Source: Pseudomonas sp. REP124 | GTDB taxonomy: Bacteria > Pseudomonadota > Gammaproteobacteria > Pseudomonadales > Pseudomonadaceae | Reading direction: 5' to 3' | Assembly: GCF_020164475.1 (NCBI RefSeq) | Contig: NZ_JAIQWX010000042.1 | Coordinates: 1 to 44,498 of the forward strand | Length of the DNA stretch: 44,498 bases | In this document: in pieces, positions 34,789-43,713 of the stretch | How positions within the stretch are numbered: position 1 is the first letter of the stretch | Layout of the letters: the number at the start of each line of letters is the position of its first letter | Translations under genes and position numbers: made by a program | The notes under the pieces: generated by a model | The model's database searches: none | Seen by the model: the letters and a program-made list of their open reading frames with translations, nothing else | What the model was told of the DNA's origin: nothing

Positions 34789-34803
34789 GGGCGCATTGCG
34801 CCC
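34789..34803 (-). terminator. Weak hairpin after the second binding-protein gene
   Basis: GGGCGC-ATT-GCGCCC, 25 bases beyond the stop codon. No T tract follows, so it may be a pause or 3'-end stabiliser rather than a terminator. Confidence 0.35.
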
Positions 34804-34827
34804 CCAGCGTTTGGCTACACGGTTTTG

Positions 34828-36429
34828 TTATTTTTCGATGCTGACACCCGAGAAAACGTTGCGGCCGAACGGGCTGACCTTGAACCCTTCGACTTTGGCG
34901 CTCAACGGCTGGTTAACCGTCGAGTGGGCGACCGGCGTGATCGGTACCTGCTGCTTGAGGTACTGCTGCGCCTGTTTGTAGAGCTCGGTGCGCTGCTCGC
35001 GGTCAGTCACGACCTTGGCCTGCTTGATCAGCTTGTCATAAGCCGGATCGCACCACATGGAGTAGTTGTTGCCACCGATGGCATCGCAGCTATAGAGCGT
35101 GCCGAGCCAGTTGTCCGGGTCACCGTTGTCACCGGTCCAGCCGATCAGGCTGATGTCGTGCTCGCCGTTCTTGGTGCGCTTGATGTACTCGCCCCATTCG
35201 TAGCTGACGATCTTTACCTTCAGACCGATCTTGGCCCAGTCCGCCTGGAGCATTTCAGCCATCAGCTTGGCGTTCGGGTTGTACGGGCGCTGCACGGGCA
35301 TGGCCCACAGGGTGATTTCGGTGCCTTCCTTGACGCCGGCGGCCTTGAGCAGTTCCTTGGCCTTTTCCGGGTTGTAGGCGGCGTCCTTGATGGTGTCGTC
35401 ATAGGACCACTGAGTCGGCGGCATGGCGTTGACCGCCAGTTGGCCGGCGCCCTGGTAAACGGCGTTGAGGATGCCTTGCTTGTTCACCGCCATGTCCAGC
35501 GCCTGGCGCACTTCGAGCTGGTCGAACGGCTTGTGGCGCACGTTGTAGGCGATATAGCCGAGGTTGAAGCCGGGTTTCTCGATCAGTTGCAGGGCCGTGT
35601 CGTTCTTCAGCGCAGGCACGTCGGCGGGGCGCGGGTGCAGGGTGATCTGGCACTCATCGGCCTTGAGCTTTTGCACACGTACCGAGGCGTCGGTGTTGAT
35701 GGCGAAAATCAGGTTGTCGAGCTTCACGCGGCTCGGATCCCAGTATTGCTTGTTGCCGGTGTAACGGATGTTCGAGTCTTTCTGATAGCTCTTGAACACG
35801 AACGGCCCGGTGCCGATCGGCTTCTGGTTGATATCGCTCGGCTTGCCCTCCGCCAGCAGCTTGTCGGCGTACTCGGCGGAGAGAATGGCGGCGAAACTCA
35901 TGGCGATGTTCTGGATGAACGCGGCGTCCACGCTGTTGAGCGTCATGACCACGGTCAGCGGCCCGGTCTTTTCGACCTTGGCGATGTTCTTGTTCAGGCT
36001 CATGCCGTTGAAATACGGAAATTCAGTCGGGTAGGCCTTACGGAAAGGTTGCTGCGGATCGAGCATGCGATTGAACGTGAAGAGCACGTCATCGGCATTG
36101 AAGTCGCGGGTCGGGGTGAAGTACTTGGTGGTATGAAACTTCACTCCTGGACGCAGGTGGAAGGTGTACTGCAGGCCGTCCTCGGAAATATCCCAACTGG
36201 TCGCCAGACCAGGTACTACGTTGGTCGCGCCCTTTTCGAACTCTGCCAGGCGGTTGTACAGCGGCTCGGCGGCGTCGTTATCGGTCGCGGTCGTGTACTG
36301 CGCGGTATCGAAACCGGCGGGACTGCCTTCGGAGCAGAACACCAGGCTGTTGTTGGCGGCCTGGCTCATGGAGGTGGCGGCCAACAGGCCGGTGCCCAGC
36401 AATGCGGATAAAACCAAGGTATGGCGCAT
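34828..36429 (-). CDS. DppA-type periplasmic peptide-binding protein (paralogue 2)
   Basis: SBP_bac_5 family binding protein of 533 residues. The signal peptide is MRHTLVLSALLGTGLLAATS (cleavage near SQA-AN). The mature part starts LVFCSEGSPAGFDTAQYTT and is very similar throughout to the product at 36737-38362 (for example FNADDVLFTFNRM, FRKAYPTEFPYF, KPIGTGPFVFKSYQKDSNIR). It probably feeds DppBCDF with a different peptide range. By position before the porin it corresponds to DppA3 of P. aeruginosa (from memory). RBS AGAGGGAG precedes the ATG. It has its own upstream region of 307 bases. Confidence 0.92.
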   Translation of the reverse strand: MRHTLVLSALLGTGLLAATSMSQAANNSLVFCSEGSPAGFDTAQYTTATDNDAAEPLYNRLAEFEKGATNVVPGLATSWDISEDGLQYTFHLRPGVKFHTTKYFTPTRDFNADDVLFTFNRMLDPQQPFRKAYPTEFPYFNGMSLNKNIAKVEKTGPLTVVMTLNSVDAAFIQNIAMSFAAILSAEYADKLLAEGKPSDINQKPIGTGPFVFKSYQKDSNIRYTGNKQYWDPSRVKLDNLIFAINTDASVRVQKLKADECQITLHPRPADVPALKNDTALQLIEKPGFNLGYIAYNVRHKPFDQLEVRQALDMAVNKQGILNAVYQGAGQLAVNAMPPTQWSYDDTIKDAAYNPEKAKELLKAAGVKEGTEITLWAMPVQRPYNPNAKLMAEMLQADWAKIGLKVKIVSYEWGEYIKRTKNGEHDISLIGWTGDNGDPDNWLGTLYSCDAIGGNNYSMWCDPAYDKLIKQAKVVTDREQRTELYKQAQQYLKQQVPITPVAHSTVNQPLSAKVEGFKVSPFGRNVFSGVSIEK

Positions 36430-36736
36430 GACGCTCCCTCTTGTTCAGTTTTTGACAATGAGCCTTCGTCCCGTCCGGGAACGTGCAGGCCTCACTGGTT
36501 TCAAGCCATTGACGTACAGCAGTAGTGACCGATGACCCACGCATGAGCTGGTCGGGTCTCGACGGTAAGAACCGTGAGCTCGGCAGTAAATACGAATAGT
36601 CCGAAAGACGTGTGGGAAAAGACGACGTGTCCTAGCTCGCTGCTGTAGGCAACAGACGATTAGGATGTAGGCGGTTTCCTGCTTTCTCGGTAGATAAAAG
36701 CAACGGCGACGTCAGAAACGTCGCCGTTGCAATACC
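36430..36736. other. Intergenic stretch between the two similar binding-protein genes
   Basis: These 307 bases hold the terminator of the upstream gene (36694-36730), a small ACGGT-AAGA-ACCGT repeat (36561-36574) and the RBS of the downstream gene. No clear promoter or reading frame stands out. In P. aeruginosa, mdpA and the regulator psdR lie near here; neither is present. Confidence 0.6.
36694..36730 (-). terminator. Terminator of the first binding-protein gene
   Basis: On the minus strand GCAACGGCGACGT and ACGTCGCCGTTGC form a perfect 13-base stem with a 5-base loop, followed by TTTTAT. It lies 6 bases after the stop codon, so this gene is largely a separate transcription unit. Confidence 0.9.
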
Positions 36737-38362
36737 TTACTTGCTGATGCCGACGCCGTAGAAGGAGTTCAAGCCAAATGGGCTGATCTTGAAGTCCTGC
36801 ACTTCGGCGCGCATGGGTTGGAACACCGTCGAGTGCGCGATAGGTGTCATTGGAGTCTGATCTTTCAGGATGTGTTGCGCCTGCTTGTACAGTTCGGTGC
36901 GCTTGGCCTGATCCGAAGTGCGCTTGGCTTGTTTGACGATGTCGTCGAACGGCTTGTAGCACCACTTGGAGAAGTTGTTGCCTTCCAGCGAGTCGCAGCC
37001 GAACAGCACGTTCAGCCAGTTATCGGGGTCCCCATTGTCACCGCTCCAGCCAATCAGCATCGCCTGGTTCTCGCCACCCTTGGAACGCTTGATGTACTCG
37101 CCCCACTCGTAGCTCTGGATCTTGACCTTCAGGCCGATCTTGGACCAGTCGGACTGCAGCATTTCTGCCATCAGCTTGGCGTTCGGGTTGTAAGGACGCT
37201 GTACCGGCATCGCCCACAGAGTGATTTCGGTGCCTTCCTTAACGCCGGCTTCCTTGAGCAGCTCCTTGGCTTTCTCAGGATCGTACTTGGCATCCTTGAT
37301 CGTGGTGTCGTAAGACCACTGGGTCGGCGGCATGGCGTTGACAGCCAGTTGGCCGGCGCCCTGGTACACGGAGTCGATGATCTGCTGCTTGTTGACCGCC
37401 ATGTCCAGCGCCTGACGCACTTTCAGTTCGGCCAGCGGGTTCGGAACAGTCTGACCCTTGACCTGCGGCATCACGTTGTAGGCGATGTAACCCAGGTTGA
37501 AACCGGCCTGGTCAGGCAGCTTCAGGGCTTTGTCTTCGCGCAGCGCTTTCAGGTCGGCTGGTCGAGGAAACAGGGTGACCTGGCACTCGTTTTTCTTCAG
37601 CTTCTGAATACGAACCGACGGGTCGGTGGTGATAGCGAAGATCAGGTTGTCGATCTTGACGTCATCAGGCTTCCAGTAGTCCTTGTTCCCGGTGTAGCGG
37701 ATGTTGGAGTCTTTCTGGTAGCTCTTGAACACGAACGGGCCAGTGCCGACCGGCTTCTGGTTGATGTCCGCAGCCTTGCCGTCCTTGAGCAGCTGCGCTG
37801 CGTACTCGGCGGACTGGATCGAGGCGAAGCTCATTGCCATGTTCTGAATGAACGCGGCATCGACGTCTTTGAGCGTGAATTTGACAGTCTTGTCGTCGAC
37901 TTTCTCGATATTGGTGATGTTGGTGTCCATCCCCATGTCGGTGAAGTACGGGAATTCGGTCGGGTACGCCTTACGGAACGGGTCATCCTTGTTAATCATG
38001 CGATTGAAGGTGAACAGCACGTCGTCGGCGTTGAACTCACGAGTCGGCTTGAAATACGGGGTGGTGTGGAACTTGACACCGTCACGCAGGTGGAAGGTGT
38101 AGGTCAGGCCGTCGGAGGAGACGTCCCAGCTGGTTGCCAGGCCAGGAATAACGGCGGTGCCGCCACGCTCGAACTGAGTCAGGCGGTTGAACATGGTTTC
38201 TGCAGAGGCGTCGAAGTCGGTTCCGGTGGTGTATTGACCTGGATCGAAACCGGCCGGGCTCCCTTCGGAGCAGAACACCAGGTTAGTCGCAGCTTGAGCG
38301 AACGGTGCACTAGCCAACAGGCTGGCGCCGACTAAAAACGGAATGACCGCTTGTTTGAGCAT
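36737..38362 (-). CDS. DppA-type periplasmic peptide-binding protein (paralogue 1)
   Basis: SBP_bac_5 binding protein of 541 residues from the ATG at 38362, which follows GAGG; the extension to 38491 has no signal peptide at its start and is rejected. Signal peptide MLKQAVIPFLVGASLLASAP (cleavage near AQA-AT). The mature start is LVFCSEGSPAGFDPGQYTTG. It is a close paralogue of the next gene, most different in an insertion (KGQTVPNPLAELKVR). It ends in a strong terminator, so the binding protein can be made in excess. The leader has an A-rich stretch (ATGACAACAAATC) before the RBS. Confidence 0.93.
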   Translation of the reverse strand: MLKQAVIPFLVGASLLASAPFAQAATNLVFCSEGSPAGFDPGQYTTGTDFDASAETMFNRLTQFERGGTAVIPGLATSWDVSSDGLTYTFHLRDGVKFHTTPYFKPTREFNADDVLFTFNRMINKDDPFRKAYPTEFPYFTDMGMDTNITNIEKVDDKTVKFTLKDVDAAFIQNMAMSFASIQSAEYAAQLLKDGKAADINQKPVGTGPFVFKSYQKDSNIRYTGNKDYWKPDDVKIDNLIFAITTDPSVRIQKLKKNECQVTLFPRPADLKALREDKALKLPDQAGFNLGYIAYNVMPQVKGQTVPNPLAELKVRQALDMAVNKQQIIDSVYQGAGQLAVNAMPPTQWSYDTTIKDAKYDPEKAKELLKEAGVKEGTEITLWAMPVQRPYNPNAKLMAEMLQSDWSKIGLKVKIQSYEWGEYIKRSKGGENQAMLIGWSGDNGDPDNWLNVLFGCDSLEGNNFSKWCYKPFDDIVKQAKRTSDQAKRTELYKQAQHILKDQTPMTPIAHSTVFQPMRAEVQDFKISPFGLNSFYGVGISK

Positions 38363-38829
38363 GGTGGCCTCATGATTTGTTGTCATTTTTTGATTTTGAG
38401 GACGACCTCGTGAGTCGTGCCTGCGGATACTTATGCAGGGGCCATACCCAATGCAAGTCGCAGAGCGTTTATAAGCCTTAAACGGTGGCACGGACGTACC
38501 TTAATGTCGCATATGTGTAATTTTTGACGCATTTGACCGTTTGCGAGGCGTTTTTGCGGTGCTTTCAGTGCACGTTTTTGGTGCGAAAAAGCATTGGGTT
38601 GCCCGTGGGCGGGGCGTGGGTGTTACCTATCTAAACCCGGTCCTGTGGGGCTGAATCGGAGTGGTTATCGTTGCACCAATTCCGGTCTTTGCCGGTGGGT
38701 TGTACCAAGTGCAACTAATGTCGTTTTTTGGGGTTGAACTGCCCGTCCCGAGATTGAGCATAGACGCAGTCTGCAGAAAAAAAGGCGATCACCCTGCGGT
38801 AATCGCCTTTTTTGTATGCCGCTACCGAA
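38363..38829. other. Gene-free stretch upstream of the dpp locus
   Basis: No gene is seen in 467 bases. It includes the leader and probably the promoter of the first binding-protein gene (TTGCAT near 38450 with ATAAGT at 16 bases on the minus strand, moderate match). A long inverted repeat GTTGCAC (38670-38676) / GTGCAAC (38709-38715) encloses CCGG-TCTTTG-CCGG. A bidirectional terminator lies at 38777-38813. Confidence 0.55.
38777..38813. terminator. Bidirectional terminator after the SIMPL-domain gene
   Basis: GGCGATCACC and GGTAATCGCC pair around CTGC, with AAAAAAA on one side and TTTTTT on the other. It ends the SIMPL-domain gene on the minus strand and could end any plus-strand RNA from the gene-free stretch. 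Confidence 0.88.
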
Positions 38830-39546
38830 TCAGGGCATCAGCACTTCGATCGAGCCGTCAGCTGTCATCGAGACCTGGCTGGTGCCGGCTTCGACTTCCG
38901 GTGTTACCGGAGCCGCATCCATGCCGGCGGCCTTCATCATCATCGGTGCGCGCATGTACGGTTGCGGGAAGCCGTTGCTGTTGAAGTTCAGATTGACGAT
39001 CTTGTAGCCCTTGCCGCCCAGAGCGTCGGTGGCCAGTTGGGCGCGGGCCTTGAACGCGGTCACGGCTTCCTTGAGCAGGGTGTCCTCGCTGGCCTTGCGG
39101 GTTGGCGTGGCGATGGCGAAGTCCATGCCGCCCATTTTCAGGTCGGTGAGCAGTTCGCCGGTGAGTTTCGACAGGGCGGCGAAGTCGGTGCTTTCCATGC
39201 GCAGTTCGGCGCGCTCACGCCAGCCGGTGATCTTCTGGCCCTTGGCATCGTAGATCGGGTAGCTGTTGCGGCTGCCTTGGCGCAGGGTGATGTCCTTGAC
39301 CTGTTTTGCCTGGGCCAGCGCCTTGTTCATGGTGGTGCTGATGTCTGCGGCAAGTTTGGCCGGGTCCGTGTTCTGCTCTTCGGTGTAGAGGGTCACGATC
39401 ATCAGGTCGCGAGCCACTTCCTGGCTGACTTCGGCGCGCAGGGAAATCTGATTGTAATGAAGTTCGTCGGCGGCCAGGGCCGGGAGGCTGGCGACGGTGC
39501 CAAGGCTCAGGGCGAGAAGGGCGGCGCTGCGGCGGAATGTGTGCAT
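38830..39546 (-). CDS. SIMPL-domain (DUF541) periplasmic protein
   Basis: A 238-residue exported protein of the SIMPL/DUF541 family. The signal peptide is MHTFRRSAALLALSLGTVAS, with cleavage near LAA-DE. The SIMPL core is seen in AEVSQEVARDLMIVTLYTEE at the start, NSYPIYDAKGQKITGWRERA in the middle and the C-terminal TSQVSMTADGSIEVL. Family members such as E. coli YggE are linked to oxidative-stress tolerance; the molecular role is unclear. The start ATG (39546) follows AGGAG; the longer frame to 39807 runs through a REP doublet and is rejected. It lies divergent from roxS. Confidence 0.88.
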   Translation of the reverse strand: MHTFRRSAALLALSLGTVASLPALAADELHYNQISLRAEVSQEVARDLMIVTLYTEEQNTDPAKLAADISTTMNKALAQAKQVKDITLRQGSRNSYPIYDAKGQKITGWRERAELRMESTDFAALSKLTGELLTDLKMGGMDFAIATPTRKASEDTLLKEAVTAFKARAQLATDALGGKGYKIVNLNFNSNGFPQPYMRAPMMMKAAGMDAAPVTPEVEAGTSQVSMTADGSIEVLMP

Positions 39547-39662
39547 GAAGGCTCCTAAAGATGATACGCAGGAAATAGTCCGTGCCTGCGTGAAACCATC
39601 AGACTCTAGCTTTATTGATCCGGTTCGCACAGTTACAACTTCTATACATGTGTATATGGCCC

Positions 39663-39764
39663 CTGTAGGAGCGAGCACGCTCGCGATGGGCTCCCATTCA
39701 CCGAGGGGTGTCAGGAAGCCAACGTCATCGTTGACGACCATCGCGAGCGTGCTCGCTCCTACAG
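39663..39764. repeat. REP doublet, conserved-interior family (+ orientation)
   Basis: Arms CTGTAGGAGCGAGCACGCTC and its exact complement (GAGCGTGCTCGCTCCTACAG); interior CACCGAGGGGTGTCAGG and GTCATCGTTGACGACC. It lies between the divergent SIMPL-domain gene and roxS. Confidence 0.92.
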
Positions 39765-39834
39765 TGGGTTGGGCGGCACCAACGGGGCGTGTGGCGCTTT
39801 GCCGCACTTTTGCCTGTCAGCCCCCGTGCTTGGT

Positions 39835-39840
39835 TATACT
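39835..39840 (+). promoter_or_regulatory. Probable -10 element of roxSR
   Basis: TATACT lies 37 bases before the roxS ATG. A TTGCCT at 39810-39815 would be the -35, but the 19-base spacing is long, so activator help is possible. Confidence 0.42.
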
Positions 39841-39877
39841 CCCAGCGATTCGCCTGGAGCGCTCATCAGGAGAGCTC

Positions 39878-41140
39878 ATGCTCGTCCCTCTTCAAATCAC
39901 TTCCGCCACTCGCCAGAACCTTTGGAGGCTGACATTCATCCGCATCCTGGTCCTGGCTGCTCAGGCTGGCTCCGTGGGCCTGGCCTACTGGCTCGAACTG
40001 CTGCCGCTGCCGTGGTTCCAGCTGGCCGCGACCCTGGCTTGCTCGATGCTGCTGTGTGCCTTCACGGCGGTTCGCCTGCGCACCAGTTGGCCGGTCACCG
40101 AGCTTGAATACGCCGTGCAACTGGCCTGCGACCTGTTTATCCATAGCGCCTTGCTGTATTTCTCCGGTGGCTCGACCAACCCATTCGTCTCTTATTACCT
40201 GGTGCCGCTGACCATCGCCGCGGTGACGCTGCCCTGGCGCTATTCGGTGATTCTGTCGGGCATCGCGCTGACGATGTATACCCTCCTGCTGGCGCGCTTC
40301 TATCCGCTGCAAACCTTCCCGATCGCCCGGGAAAACCTGCAGGTCTACGGGATGTGGCTGAGCTTCGCCCTGGCGGCGGCTGTGATCACTTTCTTCGCCG
40401 CGCGCATGGCCGAAGAATTGCGACGTCAGGAAGAACTGCGGGCCATTCGCCGCGAAGAAGGCCTGCGCGATCAGCAGTTGCTGGCCGTCGCGACCCAGGC
40501 CGCCGGCGCCGCCCACGAGTTGGGCACGCCACTGGCGACCATGAGCGTATTGCTCAAGGAGATGCGCCAGGACCATCACGACCCGATGCTGCAGGATGAC
40601 CTGAGTGTGCTGCAGGATCAGGTCAAGCTCTGCAAGCAGACCTTGCAGCAGCTGGTGCGCGCCGCCGAGGCCAATCGCCGTCTGGCGGTGGAAATGCAGG
40701 ACGTTACCGACTGGCTCGACGAAGCGCTCAATCGCTGGCACCTGATGCGCCCCGAGGCCAGTTACCGCTTCCAGCGCCTGGGCCAGGGCACGGTGCCGCG
40801 CATGGCGCCGCCGCCGGACCTGACCCAGGCGTTGCTGAATCTTTTGAACAACGCCGCCGACGCCTGTCCCGAAGGGCTGCAAGTTACCCTGGACTGGAAT
40901 CCCGAAGATTTGACCATCAGCATCCGCGACCACGGTGCCGGTGTGCCGCTGGCCATCGCCGAGCAGATCGGCAAGCCGTTTTTTACCACCAAGGGCAAAG
41001 GTTTCGGCCTGGGCCTGTTTTTGAGCAAGGCCAGCGTGACACGCGCCGGCGGCTCAGTGAAACTCTATAGTCATGAGGAAGGCGGCACGCTCACCGAGCT
41101 GCGTCTGCCCCATGGCGCACGAGGAGACGAACATGAGTGA
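39878..41140 (+). CDS. roxS: Redox sensor histidine kinase RoxS (RegB/PrrB family)
   Basis: Membrane histidine kinase of 420 residues from the ATG at 39878, preceded by AGGAGAG. The N-terminal half has about six membrane helices, with the RegB quinone-sensing box GGSTNPF at residues 97-103. The kinase H box has His213 (GAAHELGTPLATM), and a Cys at 252 (VKLCKQTL) matches the redox-active Cys of RegB. The ATPase domain shows NLLNNAADA, DHGAGVP and GFGLGLFLSKA. The RegB/RoxS family senses quinone redox state and controls terminal oxidases. The stop overlaps roxR by 8 bases. The longer frame to 39497 reads through the REP doublet and is rejected. Confidence 0.94.
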   Translation: MLVPLQITSATRQNLWRLTFIRILVLAAQAGSVGLAYWLELLPLPWFQLAATLACSMLLCAFTAVRLRTSWPVTELEYAVQLACDLFIHSALLYFSGGSTNPFVSYYLVPLTIAAVTLPWRYSVILSGIALTMYTLLLARFYPLQTFPIARENLQVYGMWLSFALAAAVITFFAARMAEELRRQEELRAIRREEGLRDQQLLAVATQAAGAAHELGTPLATMSVLLKEMRQDHHDPMLQDDLSVLQDQVKLCKQTLQQLVRAAEANRRLAVEMQDVTDWLDEALNRWHLMRPEASYRFQRLGQGTVPRMAPPPDLTQALLNLLNNAADACPEGLQVTLDWNPEDLTISIRDHGAGVPLAIAEQIGKPFFTTKGKGFGLGLFLSKASVTRAGGSVKLYSHEEGGTLTELRLPHGARGDEHE

Positions 41141-41693
41141 CGACATCCAGGTTGAAGGCGAAGAGCTGCCGCATTTGCTGCTGGTCGACGACGACGCGAC
41201 CTTTACCCGGGTCATGGCCCGCGCCATGGCTCGCCGCGGTTTTCGCGTGAGCACCGCCAGTTCCGCCGAAGAAGGCCTGATCCTGGCCCAGGGCGACCTG
41301 CCGGACTACGCCGCGCTGGACCTGAAGATGGACGGCGATTCCGGCCTGGTGCTGCTGCCCAAGCTGCTGGAAATGGACCCGGAAATGCGCGTGGTGATTC
41401 TCACCGGCTATTCGAGCATTGCCACCGCTGTGGAGGCGATCAAGCGCGGCGCCTGCAACTACCTTTGCAAGCCGGCCGACGCCGACGACGTGCTCGCTGC
41501 GTTGCTCTCCGAACATGCCGACCTCGACAGTCTGGTGCCGGAAAACCCGATGTCCGTGGACCGCCTACAGTGGGAACACATTCAGCGCGTGTTGACCGAG
41601 CACGAAGGCAACATCTCCGCCACCGCCCGCGCCCTGGGCATGCACCGCCGCACACTGCAGCGCAAACTGCAGAAACGTCCCGTTCGCCGCTGA
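41133..41693 (+). CDS. roxR: Response regulator RoxR (RegA/PrrA family)
   Basis: DNA-binding response regulator of 186 residues from the ATG at 41133 (GAGGAG at good spacing), overlapping the end of roxS. The receiver domain has the acidic pocket LLVDDDA, the phosphoacceptor Asp63 (ALDLKMDG), the conserved Thr of VVILTGYSS and the Lys of YLCKPAD. A linker leads to a Fis-type helix-turn-helix at the C terminus (GNISATARALGMHRRTLQRK). RegA/RoxR proteins activate respiratory oxidase genes, including the cyanide-insensitive oxidase in pseudomonads (family knowledge). Confidence 0.95.
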   Translation: MSDDIQVEGEELPHLLLVDDDATFTRVMARAMARRGFRVSTASSAEEGLILAQGDLPDYAALDLKMDGDSGLVLLPKLLEMDPEMRVVILTGYSSIATAVEAIKRGACNYLCKPADADDVLAALLSEHADLDSLVPENPMSVDRLQWEHIQRVLTEHEGNISATARALGMHRRTLQRKLQKRPVRR

Positions 41694-41733
41694 ACCTGCG
41701 CTGAACAGATGCGGGTCGTTCCTCGCGACAATC

Positions 41734-41759
41734 CGAACCGATCATCTATGATCGGTTCG
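41734..41759. terminator. Inverted repeat after roxR, terminator or operator
   Basis: CGAACCGATCAT and ATGATCGGTTCG are perfect complements separated by only two bases. A T-rich run (CTTTTTCC) comes 8 bases later rather than directly after the stem. It lies 32 bases before the next gene, so it could also be an operator for that gene. Confidence 0.5.
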
Positions 41760-41790
41760 TGCCTGTACTTTTTCCTATCGAGCCTTATCC

Positions 41791-43518
41791 ATGAATCAGA
41801 ACGCTGAATATTCCGCGGTCAACGATGCTGTGCGCGGGCAGTTTTTTCGCAAGGTCTGGGCGATCATCACGCCCTACTGGCGCAGCGAAGAGAAGGGCAA
41901 GGCCTGGACGTTGCTGATCGCGGTGATCGCGCTGTCGCTGTTCAGCGTGGCGATTTCGGTGTGGATCAACAGCTGGTACAAGGATTTCTACAACGCGCTG
42001 CAGCAGAAGGACGAAGCGGCGTTCTGGAAGCTGATCCTGTACTTCTGCGGCATTGCTACCGTGGCGATTCTCGGCGCGGTATATCGGCTTTATCTGACGC
42101 AGATGCTGACGATCCGCTGGCGTGCCTGGCTCACGGAGAAGCATTTTGGTCGCTGGCTGGCGGACAAGAACTACTACCAGCTGGAGCAAGGCGGCTACAC
42201 GGATAACCCGGACCAGCGGATTTCTGAAGACCTCAACAACTTCACAAGCGACACCCTGAGCCTGGGCATCGGTCTGCTGCGCAATATCGTCAGTCTGGTG
42301 TCTTTCTCGATCATCCTCTGGGGTGTCTCGGGCAGCATCGAACTGTTCGGTATCACCATTCCCGGCTACATGTTCTGGGGCGTTCTGCTATATGCCGTGG
42401 TGGGCAGCTGGCTGACTCACCTGATCGGTCGTCGTCTGATCGGCTTGAACAACCGCCAGCAACGCTTCGAAGCGGACCTGCGTTTCTCCATGGTGCGCAT
42501 TCGCGAGAATGCCGAAAGCATCGCGCTGTACAACGGCGAGCCCAATGAACATCGCCGCTTGAGCAATCGCTTCTCGATGGTCTGGCACAACTTCTGGGAC
42601 ATCATGCGGGTGTCCAAGCGCCTGACGTTCTTCACTTCCGGCTACGAACAGGCCGCGGTGATTTTCCCGTTCATTCTGGCTGCGCCGCGATACCTGGCCG
42701 GCAAGATCGAACTGGGTGAGCTGATGCAGATCAGCTCGGCGTTCGGCAATGTCCAGGACAACTTCAGCTGGTTCATCAGCGCGTACCAGAGCCTCGCTTC
42801 GTGGCGCGCGACCTGCGATCGTCTTCTGAGCTTCCGCCAGGCCATGACCGACAATGAGCAACGGGCACCGGCCATCGATGTGCAGAATCAGGGCGATGCA
42901 TTGAAGGTGCACAACCTGGGCCTGGATCTGGCCGATGGTCGTCATCTGCTGACCAATGCCGACATGACCGTGGAGGAGGGCGAGCGCGTGATGCTAAGCG
43001 GTCGTTCCGGCAGCGGCAAATCGACGCTGTTGCGGGCCATGGGGCATCTATGGCCGGCGGGGCATGGCAGCATTCGTCTGCCGGCGGCGCGATACCTGTT
43101 CCTGCCGCAAAAGCCTTACCTGCCGATCGGAACGTTACGTGAGGCGTTGAGTTATCCACAAGCCGGCGACACCTACCCGAACGAGCGTTACGAGCAGGTT
43201 CTGGAAACCTGTCGCTTGCCGCATCTGATCGGGCGCCTGGACGAGGCCAATCACTGGCAGCGCATGCTGTCGCCGGGTGAGCAGCAGCGACTGGCCTTCG
43301 CCCGTGCGCTGTTGTACGCACCGCAGTGGCTGTATATGGACGAAGCGACTTCGGCGATGGACGAGGAAGACGAAGCGACGCTGTACCAGGCATTGATAGA
43401 CGAGCTGCCGGGATTGAGCATCGTCAGCGTCGGCCACCGCAGCAGCCTCAAGCGCTTCCACCCGCGGCATGTGCGGATCGACAACGGGCATTTGGTAGAT
43501 CAGACCGTGACTGCATAG
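41791..43518 (+). CDS. Fused ABC transporter, SbmA/BacA-YddA type
   Basis: Half-size ABC protein of 575 residues with membrane and ATPase domains fused. The membrane part (about 1-335) begins with a helix near TLLIAVIALSLFSVAISVWI and has the family motif FYNALQQKDEAAFW and the SbmA-like LTIRWRAWLTEKHFGRWLAD. The ATPase (about 365-575) has Walker A SGRSGSGKST, signature LSPGEQQRLA and Walker B WLYMDEATSAMD. YddA/ABCD-like proteins export or import varied substrates; some relatives move cobalamin or peptides. The substrate here cannot be told. It is monocistronic, following roxR by 97 bases. Confidence 0.9.
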   Translation: MNQNAEYSAVNDAVRGQFFRKVWAIITPYWRSEEKGKAWTLLIAVIALSLFSVAISVWINSWYKDFYNALQQKDEAAFWKLILYFCGIATVAILGAVYRLYLTQMLTIRWRAWLTEKHFGRWLADKNYYQLEQGGYTDNPDQRISEDLNNFTSDTLSLGIGLLRNIVSLVSFSIILWGVSGSIELFGITIPGYMFWGVLLYAVVGSWLTHLIGRRLIGLNNRQQRFEADLRFSMVRIRENAESIALYNGEPNEHRRLSNRFSMVWHNFWDIMRVSKRLTFFTSGYEQAAVIFPFILAAPRYLAGKIELGELMQISSAFGNVQDNFSWFISAYQSLASWRATCDRLLSFRQAMTDNEQRAPAIDVQNQGDALKVHNLGLDLADGRHLLTNADMTVEEGERVMLSGRSGSGKSTLLRAMGHLWPAGHGSIRLPAARYLFLPQKPYLPIGTLREALSYPQAGDTYPNERYEQVLETCRLPHLIGRLDEANHWQRMLSPGEQQRLAFARALLYAPQWLYMDEATSAMDEEDEATLYQALIDELPGLSIVSVGHRSSLKRFHPRHVRIDNGHLVDQTVTA

Positions 43519-43527
43519 CTCGAACCC

Positions 43528-43629
43528 CTGTAGGAGCGAGCTTGCTCGCGATGGTCGCCAACGATGACGCTGGCATCCTGACACCCCGCGGTGGTCTGGA
43601 ATCCATCGCGAGCAAGCTCGCTCCTACAG
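43528..43629. repeat. REP doublet, conserved-interior family (- orientation)
   Basis: Arms CTGTAGGAGCGAGCTTGCTC and complement; interior read on the other strand carries GTCATCGTTGGCGACC and the CACCGCGGGGTGTCAGG motif. It lies 9 bases after the ABC transporter stop codon. Confidence 0.92.
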
Positions 43630-43713
43630 GGAGAGGGGTGGCACAGTGGTGATCGTACAACCGCGTTGAGCTATGATGCGATTTCATCCGATTCTTCGAG
43701 ACAGATGTTCATC

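Noticed and set aside
38660..38690. Sigma-54 promoter (TGG...TTGC) in the gene-free stretch
   Set aside because: The GG-to-GC spacing is 8 bases instead of the required 10 and no gene lies downstream.
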